Positions 1 through 9,590 of a DNA stretch of 64,000 bases are shown in pieces. The notes under the pieces were generated by a model. The model worked only from the letters and a program-made list of their open reading frames with translations, was not told the origin of the DNA and ran no database searches. The position numbers and the translations under genes were made by a program. Source of the stretch: Candidatus Stoquefichus sp. SB1 (lineage in GTDB: Bacteria; Bacillota_I; Bacilli_A; Erysipelotrichales; Coprobacillaceae); NCBI RefSeq assembly GCF_001244545.1, contig NZ_LN852695.1, positions 837,158-901,157 on the forward strand, read 5' to 3'. Numbering within the stretch: position 1 is the first letter of the stretch; each line of letters opens with the position of its first letter.

Positions 1-2
1 TA

Positions 3-323
3 TCACTTTTTCAAGATGAAGCACCAACTGTTAATCAATTATCAGAGGTTATGGGAAGTTCGCATCAAAATGTTAAACAGTTGATTAATAAACTTGAAGA
101 AAAAGGGTTTCTTCAAACAGTAAGTGATCAAGTGGATAAACGCAAAATGAGAATTATTCAAACAGATAAAATGGCTGAATTAAAAGTAAAATATGAAAAA
201 CAGGAATTGGCATTTATGGAACAGTTATACAGTGGTTTAACACCACAACAAATAGCAAGTACATTACAAGTTATCAAGATTATGGAAAATAATCTGATGA
301 AAATCAAGGAGAATGGAAAATGA
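3..323 (+). CDS. MarR-family transcriptional regulator, C-terminal part (5' truncated by window edge)
   Basis: The frame is open from the window edge, so the N-terminus lies upstream. The visible part holds the recognition helix and wing of a MarR-type winged helix (TVNQLSEVMGSSHQNVKQLI, then a DKRKMRIIQTD wing) followed by a helical dimerisation tail. MarR proteins are dimeric repressors that respond to small ligands or oxidation. The stop overlaps the next start as ATGA, so this gene and the flavodoxin-like gene are probably co-transcribed, and the regulator may control that operon. The ligand cannot be told from the fragment. Confidence 0.85.
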   Translation, partial: SLFQDEAPTVNQLSEVMGSSHQNVKQLINKLEEKGFLQTVSDQVDKRKMRIIQTDKMAELKVKYEKQELAFMEQLYSGLTPQQIASTLQVIKIMENNLMKIKENGK

Positions 324-829
324 AAATAATCGTTGTTTATAAAAGTAAAACAGGTTTTTCTAAACAATATGCAAAATGGATTCAATCATCATTAAATTGT
401 GATATGCTTTCTTTGAATCAAGTCAAAACTTTGGATGGATATGATATGGTAATTTATGGTGCAGGATTGATGGCAGGGCAAATCAATGGATTAAAAAAGT
501 TTCAGTCATATATAAAGAATCAAAAAATTGTTATTTTTGCAACAGGAGCTATTTCAAAAGAAGCAACAGAGATTATTGAAAAAGTGAAAAAAGATAATCT
601 GTCTTTATTTAATCAAGATGTTCCATTTTATTATTTTGAAGCGGGTTTGAATTATGATAAAATGGGCTTTTTTTCAAAAAGGATGTTAAAAATGATGTAT
701 CATTCATTAAAGAAAAAAACAGAAAAAACAATGGAAGAAGAGGAAATGATGATAGCACTTGCTAAGAGTCATAATCATGCAAAACAAAGTGATATTTTAC
801 CACTTATAGAAACTATAAAGCAGAGTTAG
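320..829 (+). CDS. Flavodoxin-domain protein (Flavodoxin_5/HemG-like)
   Basis: A 169-residue protein that opens with a beta strand and a phosphate-binding-type loop (IVVYKSKTGFSKQYAKWI), followed by YGAGLMAGQINGLKKF and VIFATGAIS. This arrangement is typical of flavodoxin-fold proteins of the Flavodoxin_5 group, which bind FMN and transfer electrons. The family includes the HemG protoporphyrinogen oxidase, but no heme genes are nearby, so a general redox role is safer. The start overlaps the stop of the MarR gene (ATGA), which implies translational coupling and MarR control. It ends inside a bidirectional terminator. Confidence 0.75.
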   Translation: MKIIVVYKSKTGFSKQYAKWIQSSLNCDMLSLNQVKTLDGYDMVIYGAGLMAGQINGLKKFQSYIKNQKIVIFATGAISKEATEIIEKVKKDNLSLFNQDVPFYYFEAGLNYDKMGFFSKRMLKMMYHSLKKKTEKTMEEEEMMIALAKSHNHAKQSDILPLIETIKQS

Positions 830-845
830 TATTTAACTCTGCTTT
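818..845. terminator. Bidirectional Rho-independent terminator
   Basis: A perfect 12-bp inverted repeat (818-829 with 834-845, loop GTAT) is flanked by A/T runs on both sides. The stop codons of the two convergent genes (829 on plus, 833 on minus) lie within it, so it can end both transcripts. Confidence 0.85.
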
Positions 846-1138
846 TCTTCGATATAGTAATCAACGGATACACTAGAAGTTCTAACTTCATGCATATGTT
901 TTTTAACAACATCACAATGATAGGGATCATTTTGATAAGCTGCTAGTGCAGCTTCATCAGCGACAATTGTTTCTAGGATAATATCGTAAGATCTTTCACT
1001 ATGTAAAAAATCAATGCCTACCTGGATATCTATAAGTGTATCAACTCTTCCTTTCATAGACATAAGAATGTCACGTGCTTTTTGACAGTTTTCTAAACTG
1101 TTATCTTTTAATTTGAAACAAACGATATGTTTAATCAT
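833..1138 (-). CDS. Dabb-domain (stress-responsive alpha/beta barrel) protein
   Basis: A 101-residue protein beginning MIKHIVCFKLKD, with a central VGIDFLHSERSYDIILETIVAD and a C-terminal HMHEVRTSSVSVDYY. This is the dimeric alpha-beta barrel (Dabb, ferredoxin-like) pattern. Members are small cytosolic proteins, some stress-induced, some with uncharacterised enzyme roles. A strong AAGGAGGAAATAAAGC ribosome site precedes the start, and a TATAAT (1166-1171 on the minus strand) lies upstream. It is convergent with the flavodoxin-like gene. The substrate is unknown. Confidence 0.8.
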   Translation of the reverse strand: MIKHIVCFKLKDNSLENCQKARDILMSMKGRVDTLIDIQVGIDFLHSERSYDIILETIVADEAALAAYQNDPYHCDVVKKHMHEVRTSSVSVDYYIEEKQS

Positions 1139-1267
1139 GCTTTATTTCCTCCTTATTATGAAATGATTATATACGAAAAACAAAAACTTTACTACTTTTT
1201 CACATAGTTTTTTGATTATTTCCATGCATTCATTTCATAAACTAAAAGTGTAAAAGGAGGAATGGAA

Positions 1268-2722
1268 ATGATTAAAAATGCGATGTTAAGTATTAAGAAA
1301 AATCTGGGGAAAACAATGTTATTATTCGTCTTAATGTGTGTCATTGCAAACTTAGTTATTGCAGGATTGTCTATTAAGAGTGCAACAACGAAATCAATGG
1401 AACAAGTGAGAACATCTTTAGGAAGTGATGTAACCCTTTCTTATAACATGCAAAATATGATGCAAAATAGAGATAAGGGTGCCACAATGGATGAAGCAAT
1501 TAGTCATATAACGGTATCTATGGCTGATCAACTGAAAACATTAAAGTATGTAGATAGTTATAATTATACAATAAATGTTGGAGTGACAAGTGATGATATT
1601 GATCCAGTTGCAATGAGTTCAGATTCTGAGTCATCAACTAAAACTCGCCAAGGACCACAGAACAATGGAGACCAGCCAAAAATGTTAGATGATAATGATT
1701 TTACTGTTGTTGGTAATACAACAATGGCTCATTTATCAGACTTTACAGAAGGAAACTATGTTTTAAAAAGTGGTCGTTTATTAACAAGTGATGATGAAAA
1801 GAGTACAAATTGTGTCGTTGAAACAAATTTAGCAAAGGATAATGATTTAGCTGTAGGTGATCAATTAACAGTTACATCAACAAATGATGATAATGAGGAG
1901 ATTTCTGTTCAATTAACAATTGTTGGTATTTATGAAATTGAAACATCAAGTCAAATGGGTGGCATGATGAGTAATCGTCAAAACCCAATTAATCAAATTT
2001 ACACGGGCTTAACAACTGCTCAAAAGCTTAATGATAGTACAACGGAAATATCAAGTGCAACTTATTATTTAGATGATCCTGAACATATTGATACATTTAA
2101 AGCACTTGCTAAATCATCAACAGATATTGACTTTGAAACTTATACATTAGATGCGAATGATCAAGTCTATCAAAGAAGTATATCATCTTTAGAAAATATG
2201 GAACAATTTGCAACTATTTTCTTATGGGTTGTTGTGGGGGCAGGTAGTGCCATCTTATGCCTTATTCTTATCTTAACAATGCGTAGCCGTTTTTATGAGT
2301 TTGGAGTGTTATTATCTTTAGGACAAGCCAAAATTAAAATTATGTTGCAACAGTTAATAGAAGTATTGATGATTGCTATTGTGGCATTTGGATTGTCTTT
2401 AGGAACAGGTAAAATGGTCTCTAATGTTGTGAGTTCAATGCTTGAGTCTACACAAAATAATCAACAACAAATGGTTATGGAAATGCCAGGAAACAATCAA
2501 GAAACAGAAAATGAAAAAGCAGATAGTCAAAAATCATCTCGTTTCTTAGATAAAGCAATGCAATCACCAGAAAATGCAGAACTTGATGTTTCCTTAACAA
2601 CACAAACCATTATTCAACTTGGAGAAATCACTAGTTTGATTTGGCTAGTATCAGTTGTTTTACCATCAATTTATATTTTAAGATTATCACCAAGAGAAAT
2701 TCTGGTTAAAAAGGAGGGGTAA
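1268..2722 (+). CDS. ABC transporter permease, FtsX/MacB type
   Basis: A 484-residue membrane protein. There is one N-terminal transmembrane segment (about residues 15-38), a large extracytoplasmic domain, and an FtsX-like C-terminal core with three transmembrane segments (around 319-337, 367-387 and 456-474), ending SPREILVKKEG. This is the MacB/FtsX layout used for lipoprotein, peptide or antibiotic export or for signalling. The start at 1268 is preferred over the ATG at 1262 because AAAGGAGG ends only 1 nt before 1262 but 7 nt before 1268. The extracytoplasmic part and the loop before the last segment are rich in Met, Gln and Asn. The ATPase gene follows one base after the stop. Confidence 0.85.
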   Translation: MIKNAMLSIKKNLGKTMLLFVLMCVIANLVIAGLSIKSATTKSMEQVRTSLGSDVTLSYNMQNMMQNRDKGATMDEAISHITVSMADQLKTLKYVDSYNYTINVGVTSDDIDPVAMSSDSESSTKTRQGPQNNGDQPKMLDDNDFTVVGNTTMAHLSDFTEGNYVLKSGRLLTSDDEKSTNCVVETNLAKDNDLAVGDQLTVTSTNDDNEEISVQLTIVGIYEIETSSQMGGMMSNRQNPINQIYTGLTTAQKLNDSTTEISSATYYLDDPEHIDTFKALAKSSTDIDFETYTLDANDQVYQRSISSLENMEQFATIFLWVVVGAGSAILCLILILTMRSRFYEFGVLLSLGQAKIKIMLQQLIEVLMIAIVAFGLSLGTGKMVSNVVSSMLESTQNNQQQMVMEMPGNNQETENEKADSQKSSRFLDKAMQSPENAELDVSLTTQTIIQLGEITSLIWLVSVVLPSIYILRLSPREILVKKEG

Positions 2723-2723
2723 T

Positions 2724-3404
2724 ATGGATGAAAAAATTGTATTAACATTTAAAAATGTTTGTTATCATTATAAAGATGGATCAAGACAAGTAAATATTTT
2801 AAAAGAAGCAAATTATTTATTTGAAAAAGGAAAAACATATGCTATTGTTGGAGCAAGCGGAAGTGGTAAAACAACATCGCTAGTTTTAGCAGGGGGATTA
2901 GATAGTCCTAAAAGTGGTAGAATTCTGTATAAAGGTGAAGATATTTCAAAAATAGGTTTAACAAAATATCGTCGTAATCATGTTTCTATTGTTTTTCAAT
3001 CTTATAATTTGATTAATTATATGAATGCTATTCAAAATGTTGAAAGTGCTATGGATATTTCAGGAATTCATGTTCCTCATAAAAAACAATATGCATTCAA
3101 TATTTTAAAAGAATTAGGATTGAGTGAAGAAGAGAGTAAACGTGATATTCGTAAATTATCAGGTGGACAGCAACAAAGAATTGCCATTGCAAGAGCAATG
3201 GCAAAGGATGTTGATTTGATTCTTTGTGATGAACCTACTGGAAATCTGGATCAGGAAACATCACAGGGAATTATTCAAACATTTATTCAATTGGCTCATG
3301 ATAAAAATAAATGCGTGATTGTAGTGACGCATTCAAAGGATTTTGCTAAAGAACTAGATGTTCAGTTACAAATCAATCAGGGGAAATTAGAGAGAATTGA
3401 ATAG
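2724..3404 (+). CDS. ABC transporter ATP-binding protein, MacB/LolD type
   Basis: A 226-residue ATPase with Walker A GASGSGKT, a Q-loop in FQSYNLINY, the signature LSGGQQQR, Walker [13 protein letters not shown] and the H-loop VVTHS. The sequence is closest to the LolD/MacB exporter class that pairs with FtsX-type permeases. It sits directly behind the permease, so together they would make one exporter or mechanotransmitter. The cargo is unknown, and there is no neighbouring two-component system or MacA-like subunit to suggest it. Confidence 0.93.
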   Translation: MDEKIVLTFKNVCYHYKDGSRQVNILKEANYLFEKGKTYAIVGASGSGKTTSLVLAGGLDSPKSGRILYKGEDISKIGLTKYRRNHVSIVFQSYNLINYMNAIQNVESAMDISGIHVPHKKQYAFNILKELGLSEEESKRDIRKLSGGQQQRIAIARAMAKDVDLILCDEPTGNLDQETSQGIIQTFIQLAHDKNKCVIVVTHSKDFAKELDVQLQINQGKLERIE

Positions 3405-3442
3405 TGTTCACAGAAAATTCATATCAAGATTGTATGATATAA

Positions 3443-3546
3443 GTGTCTTAAGAAAGACACATAATACAAACTATAGACGACCCCTCTCCCTAAATATAAA
3501 TTCGTCTATAATTCAAAAAGAACGTTTCCCCACGTTCTTTTTTCTT
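3443..3546 (+). ncRNA. Possible small RNA: three tandem hairpins with C-rich loops
   Basis: Three non-overlapping inverted repeats follow the ABC operon: 3443-3449/3454-3460 (7 bp), 3472-3480/3502-3510 (9 bp), and a terminator at 3515-3525/3532-3542 (11 bp). The second loop contains CCCCTCTCCC and the terminator loop is TTTCCCC. Single-stranded C-rich loops that can pair with Shine-Dalgarno sequences are typical of Firmicute sRNAs such as RsaE/RoxS. A TATGAT box at 3433-3438 lacks a convincing -35, so it could also be a processed 3' UTR product. This is a structural inference only. Confidence 0.35.
3515..3546 (+). terminator. Rho-independent terminator after the ABC exporter operon
   Basis: An 11-bp perfect stem (3515-3525 with 3532-3542) with a six-base loop (TTCCCC) is followed by a T-rich run. 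It ends transcription from the exporter operon and the putative small RNA. Confidence 0.85.
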
Positions 3547-3591
3547 TTTTATAAAATCAACAATAAATGCTACAACGGATGATAAAGGATG

Positions 3592-4602
3592 TTAAAATGA
3601 ATGTGTAAGCTCATTAGCGGTATTCCTATATTCCTTGGGTGTCATACCATACATAGCATGGAATTTCTTATAGAAGTAATTAATATTATTACAACCAACT
3701 TTGTATACAATTTCATTAATTGTGAGTTGAGAATTGGTAAGGAGAAAGGCTCCTTCAGTTAATTGCTGTGCTGTTTTGATTTCAATAAAAGACATCCCAG
3801 TTTTTTTCTTAAGAAGATTACTAAGATAATTAGGATTATAACCAAACTTTTTAGAAACATCTTCTAATTTACAATGTGTATAATTTTCTTCGATATAATT
3901 TAAAATAGGAATGAGAGTCTCCTGACTCATTTTATCATTATAATTTGTATCTTGAGAATCATATAATGTATTGATCAATTCAAGAAATATGGCTGAAACA
4001 TAAGTTTGCATCAACTCATTAAAACAACGGCTAGGACCAAAGTATTCACAAAGTAAAAATTGAATAAGTGTATGAAGTTTAAAATTATTTTGAGTATTAA
4101 AAATAATATATTGATTATGTTGTCGATTCTTAGATATTGCATTAAGTAAAAATGTCGTAATAATGCCTTTTTGGGATAAACGACTTAAAAAGACACTGTT
4201 AAAAAATTCTTTTTTAAAAACAATATTAATAACAATATCATGAGCAGATTTATAACTTGTCGCACTGTGAATAACATTTGTATCAAGAATACATAAATCG
4301 CCTTGTGTCATTGTGACTTCTTTTCCATTAATAATAAAAGTACAGGTTCCTTCATATATGTAGTTTAATTCCATATCTTTATGATAATGAGGAGGGATAG
4401 TTGTGTATCTTGATTCTTTGACAACACCAATACGTTCAGTTTTTAATGTATTCGCAAAGTCAAAACAATAACATTGCATGTTATGATAATTGTGAAGTGG
4501 TAAGTTTGCATAAAATGGACTCAGTTCACCTGGATGTTTTAAATGCCATCTCTCACCAGAAGTATCAATATGTAAGAACTCATCTAAATCTTGAATATTC
4601 AT
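3592..4602 (-). CDS. AraC-family transcriptional regulator with cupin sensor domain
   Basis: A 336-residue protein. Residues about 75-150 form an AraC-type cupin (PPHYHKDMELNYIYEGTCTF, then VTMTQGDLCILDTNVIHS). The last 100 residues form two helix-turn-helix motifs (LEDVSKKFGYNPNYLSNLLKK and INEIVYKVGCNNINYFYKKF, then GMTPKEYR). Such proteins bind a sugar or its phosphate and activate catabolic promoters. It is divergent from the GH1/PTS pair at 4724-7986, with a 12-bp palindrome between them, so it most likely controls that operon. A TTAGGAG ribosome site precedes the ATG. Confidence 0.9.
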   Translation of the reverse strand: MNIQDLDEFLHIDTSGERWHLKHPGELSPFYANLPLHNYHNMQCYCFDFANTLKTERIGVVKESRYTTIPPHYHKDMELNYIYEGTCTFIINGKEVTMTQGDLCILDTNVIHSATSYKSAHDIVINIVFKKEFFNSVFLSRLSQKGIITTFLLNAISKNRQHNQYIIFNTQNNFKLHTLIQFLLCEYFGPSRCFNELMQTYVSAIFLELINTLYDSQDTNYNDKMSQETLIPILNYIEENYTHCKLEDVSKKFGYNPNYLSNLLKKKTGMSFIEIKTAQQLTEGAFLLTNSQLTINEIVYKVGCNNINYFYKKFHAMYGMTPKEYRNTANELTHSF

Positions 4603-4651
4603 AATTTTCTCCTAACTGTGAAAATGATATAAATAATATAATAATGTGACA

Positions 4652-4680
4652 TTTTCAAATGTATCTTCTCTTGTTATAAT
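4652..4680 (+). promoter_or_regulatory. Promoter of the beta-glucoside operon (extended -10)
   Basis: A TGT-TATAAT extended -10 (TATAAT at 4675-4680) has only a weak -35 (TTTTCA at 4652-4657, spacer 17). A weak -35 with an extended -10 fits an activator-dependent promoter served by the divergent AraC protein. Confidence 0.55.
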
Positions 4681-4689
4681 AACATCGAA

Positions 4690-6190
<1,501 letters not shown>

Positions 6191-6195
6191 ATAAA

Positions 6196-7986
6196 ATGAC
6201 AAATAAAGAACTGGCAAAACAAATTGTTTCTCTTTTAGGTGGCCGTGATAATATAACAACTGCTTTACATTGTGTGACAAGATTAAGATTTAATTTAAAA
6301 GATAATAGTTTAGCAAATATGAAATCTATTGAAAATCTGGAAGGTGTTATCGGAACACAAATTAAAAATGGCCAATATCAAATTATTATAGGACCTATGG
6401 TTGCTGATGTTTTTATTGAAGTAGAAGCTCTCTTAGGTGATATGAGCAATAACGAAATAAAATCAACTCAAAAATTTGATGTCAATAAAATTCTTGATGT
6501 TATTACTGGTATCTTTTCTCCTATTTTACCTGCTTTAGTGGCAGGTGGAATGCTAAAAGGTATTATAGCAATGATTGATGGTTTTGGTTGGATTGCTACT
6601 GAGAGTGGAACTTTTGTTATTTTGAATTTAATTTCAGATATTCCCTTTTATTTCTTACCGTTTTTGTTAGCTATTTCTTCTTCGCGTAAGTTCAAAGTAA
6701 ATGAATATCTAGGTATTTGTGTTGCAGGAGCTTTGATGTATCCTACTTTTGTTGCAGCAGTGGATGCTACAAGCAGTCCGTTTACTTTCTTAGGTTTTGT
6801 GATTCCCGTCTTTAAGTATGCTGATTCAGTATTTCCAGTTATTTTAGGTGTTGGATTGCTTGCTGTGGTTTATCGTTTTATTGATAAATTTATTCCAAAT
6901 GTTCTTAAAATGGTTATTGTTCCAACGATGTCATTACTTGTGACAATACCTTTGATATATTTGATTTTAGCACCAATAGGCGCTTATGGTGGTATTTATC
7001 TCGCTGATGGGATTGTGTGGATGTTTAATACTTTTGGTGTATTTGCTGGATTTTTGCTTGGCTTCTTTATGCCGCTTATTGTATTGTGTGGTATGCACCA
7101 ATCAACATCACCAATTCAAATTACAAATATAACAACACTTGGTTATGATTACTTATTACCTATTTCATTTTGTCATAATATGGCTGAATCTGGAGCATCT
7201 TTAGGTGCAGCTTTACATATGAAGGATAGTAAAATGAGAGCAGCTGCTCTTACAACAAGCTTCTCAGCATTTCTTGGAATTTCAGAACCAGCATTATTCA
7301 CAGTCAATGTTGTGAACAAAACACCATTGATTGCTGCTATGATAGCAAATGGAATCGGTGGTGCATTGACAACACTTTTAGGAGCAAAATGTTTTGCTTT
7401 CGTTATGCCTGGAATTACATCATTACCAGTTTATGCAAATCCTGATGGAACAATTGGAAATTTATTATTAATGTGTGTTTGTATTATCAGTACTTTTCTT
7501 ATTGCAGCAGTATTAAGTTATCTTTTAGGGATGCGTAAAGTTAAGACATCTGATCTTGTTATAGAAATGCCTGTAAAAGGAGAAATGATTTCCTTAAATA
7601 AGGTAAATGATGAAATGTTCGCTAAAGAAAAGATGGGAAAAGGCTATGCCATTATTCCAAATGATCAATATATTTATGCACCATGTGATGGAACAGTTGT
7701 TGTTCTTGCACAAACAAAGCATGCTATTGGACTACAGGCAAAACAAGGTGAAGAATTGTTAATTCATATTGGTATTGATACAGTAGAATTAAATGGTCAA
7801 TATTTTGAAAGTTATGTTAAACAAGGAGATAAAGTGAAAAAAGGCGATCGATTAATGAAAGTTGATTTTCAAAATATTCAAAAAGCTGGCTATGATATAA
7901 CAATTCCGGTGATTTGTACAAATAGTCAAAACTATCAACAAATTACTGTTGATAAAGAACACAAAACTATGACTATAAAAAAATAA
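6196..7986 (+). CDS. Beta-glucoside-type PTS permease, EIIBCA fusion
   Basis: A 596-residue three-domain PTS transporter. The N-terminal EIIB has phospho-Cys26 in ALHCVTRLRF. A multi-span EIIC domain (about 100-460) contains the GMHQS and ISEPALF motifs. The C-terminal EIIA (about 480-596) has the phospho-acceptor His524 in LIHIGIDTV. This domain order is that of the Bgl/Scr family that imports and phosphorylates beta-glucosides, sucrose or trehalose. The coupled 6-phospho-beta-glucosidase points to beta-glucosides. It has its own EIIA and EIIB, unlike the other PTS locus in this window. Confidence 0.93.
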   Translation: MTNKELAKQIVSLLGGRDNITTALHCVTRLRFNLKDNSLANMKSIENLEGVIGTQIKNGQYQIIIGPMVADVFIEVEALLGDMSNNEIKSTQKFDVNKILDVITGIFSPILPALVAGGMLKGIIAMIDGFGWIATESGTFVILNLISDIPFYFLPFLLAISSSRKFKVNEYLGICVAGALMYPTFVAAVDATSSPFTFLGFVIPVFKYADSVFPVILGVGLLAVVYRFIDKFIPNVLKMVIVPTMSLLVTIPLIYLILAPIGAYGGIYLADGIVWMFNTFGVFAGFLLGFFMPLIVLCGMHQSTSPIQITNITTLGYDYLLPISFCHNMAESGASLGAALHMKDSKMRAAALTTSFSAFLGISEPALFTVNVVNKTPLIAAMIANGIGGALTTLLGAKCFAFVMPGITSLPVYANPDGTIGNLLLMCVCIISTFLIAAVLSYLLGMRKVKTSDLVIEMPVKGEMISLNKVNDEMFAKEKMGKGYAIIPNDQYIYAPCDGTVVVLAQTKHAIGLQAKQGEELLIHIGIDTVELNGQYFESYVKQGDKVKKGDRLMKVDFQNIQKAGYDITIPVICTNSQNYQQITVDKEHKTMTIKK

Positions 7987-8031
7987 ATTATTTAAAAACC
8001 TATTTGTAAGTCAAATAGGTTTTTAAATAAT
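7987..8031. terminator. Bidirectional terminator, 20-bp perfect stem
   Basis: Positions 7987-8006 and 8012-8031 are perfect inverted complements around a five-base loop. Each arm contains a T-run in one orientation. It separates the PTS operon from the convergent HAD gene and overlaps that gene's last codons. Confidence 0.9.
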
Positions 8032-8811
8032 TTTGAAATGTTTTAAAGCATTTTCAATACCATTATCTCTAATATCAGTTGTAATAAATGTCACAACATC
8101 AAACAAAAGTGGATTGCTATTTCCCATTGCAACAGATTCTTTCGTAAATTCTAACATAGGTAAATCATTGGTAGAATCACCAATACTGATTGCATTTTCA
8201 ACAGGTATATTTAAGTAGTCTGCAATCATTTGAATACCTGTGGCTTTGGAATATCCAAGTGGGATGATTTCTAAAAAATCGACATCACGTTGGATAAAAT
8301 CAAAGTCTTTTTGTAAAGCTTCTTTAAAAGTGTCAACATCAGAATGTTCATCATACCATGAAGCGTATTTATCAAAAGGAACAATATCGTGCTGATTATA
8401 TTTAAATACAGGGAATTTTTGTTCGATATATCTTTGTTCAACTCCACCTACAAAAGGGTGAAAAGTTTTGTGAGGAAAATAAACACCATTTCTTCCCTCT
8501 AAAACAGTATCAATATGACATTCATAAGATTTTTCAATCACAAGTTTTTGTTTTTCTGCTGGAATCTCTACATGAAAAATAGGTTTTCCCTGATACTCAA
8601 TATAAGTTCCACAACCACAAATATATCCATCAAAAGGAATATCAGTAATAACTTTATCAATTGTTGAAATTGGACGGCCAGTATTAATAAAGCATAAATG
8701 TCCATTTGCTTGTGCTTTAGCGATAGCTTGTTGAGTTGACGTAGGAACACAGAAAGTTTCTTCATCTAATAATGTTCCGTCTATATCAAAAAATATAAGT
8801 TTTGTTTCCAT
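8023..8811 (-). CDS. Cof-type HAD-IIB family sugar-phosphate phosphatase
   Basis: A 262-residue HAD phosphatase with motif I FFDIDGTLLDEE at the N-terminus, motif II INTGRP and motif III/IV GDSTNDLPML near residue 210. These place it in the Cof/YidA subfamily with a C2 cap. Relatives dephosphorylate sugar phosphates, phosphoramidates or PLP. It sits convergent to a beta-glucoside PTS operon, so a role in relieving sugar-phosphate stress is possible but only inferred. It has its own transcription unit. Confidence 0.9.
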   Translation of the reverse strand: METKLIFFDIDGTLLDEETFCVPTSTQQAIAKAQANGHLCFINTGRPISTIDKVITDIPFDGYICGCGTYIEYQGKPIFHVEIPAEKQKLVIEKSYECHIDTVLEGRNGVYFPHKTFHPFVGGVEQRYIEQKFPVFKYNQHDIVPFDKYASWYDEHSDVDTFKEALQKDFDFIQRDVDFLEIIPLGYSKATGIQMIADYLNIPVENAISIGDSTNDLPMLEFTKESVAMGNSNPLLFDVVTFITTDIRDNGIENALKHFKII

Positions 8812-8923
8812 AGTTTTTCCTCACTTCTTTTTTTCTATCATACATAGAAAAATGGAAATGGTCAAGATGGAGATGGCTATGATATAAAAAGTATGATAAA
8901 ATATATGCAAAGGAGGAGGTATA

Positions 8924-9559
8924 ATGAGTATTCAAAGACCTATTCAGCCTGCTTTAATCAAACCAGTTCATTTAAATACGCCTTATATTGAAACAAAACG
9001 TTTGATATTAAGAAAAATGACTGAAGAAGATTTACAAGCTGTTTTTATGATTTATAAAGATCAAGCTGTCAATGAATTTTTACCATGGTTTCCTCTTCAC
9101 ACGCTTGAAGAAGCCAAAATATTATTAGAAAATAAATATTTAAAAGCCTATCAATTACCAAGAGGATATATGTATGCGATTTGTTTGAAAAGTGATAATA
9201 TTCCTATTGGTTATGTTCATATTGAAATGGATGAGAGCTATGATTTAGGCTATGGTTTAAGAAAAGAGTTTTGGCATCAGGGAATAACGACTGAAGCAGT
9301 TCAGGCAGTTTTAAAACAGGCACAAGAAGATGGACTGCCTTATGTGACTGCTACTCATGATATCAATAATATAAATAGTGGTAAAGTCATGAAGAAGTTA
9401 CAGATGAACTATCAATATTCATATGAAGAATTGTGGCAACCCAAAAATAAAATGGTTACTTTTCGAATGTATCAATTGAACCTTGATGGTAATCAAAAAA
9501 GAGTTTATAAAAAATATTGGGATATGTATCCTAATCATTATATTGAAGAGAATATTTAA
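8924..9559 (+). CDS. GNAT-family N-acetyltransferase, RimJ/RimL-like
   Basis: A 211-residue protein. The N-terminal strand TPYIETKRLILRKMTEEDL and the segment GYGLRKEFWHQGITTEAVQAVL (acetyl-CoA pyrophosphate loop region), followed by INNINSGKVMKKL, are typical of the RimJ/RimL group of GNAT enzymes. Members acetylate protein N-termini, aminoglycosides or small amines. The substrate cannot be predicted. A GGAGGAGG ribosome site precedes the start, and the gene stands alone with a terminator behind it. Confidence 0.88.
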   Translation: MSIQRPIQPALIKPVHLNTPYIETKRLILRKMTEEDLQAVFMIYKDQAVNEFLPWFPLHTLEEAKILLENKYLKAYQLPRGYMYAICLKSDNIPIGYVHIEMDESYDLGYGLRKEFWHQGITTEAVQAVLKQAQEDGLPYVTATHDINNINSGKVMKKLQMNYQYSYEELWQPKNKMVTFRMYQLNLDGNQKRVYKKYWDMYPNHYIEENI

Positions 9560-9590
9560 AAAGATGAACCGGTGGGTTCATCTTTTTAAA
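9555..9590. terminator. Bidirectional terminator
   Basis: A perfect 16-bp stem (9555-9570 with 9575-9590) with loop GGTG lies between the convergent acetyltransferase and peptidase genes. T-runs occur in both orientations. Confidence 0.9.

Noticed and set aside
3397-3582. 61-residue plus-strand ORF after the ABC ATPase
   Set aside because: It overlaps the ATPase end, runs through three hairpins including the terminator, has no ribosome site, and its translation looks random.
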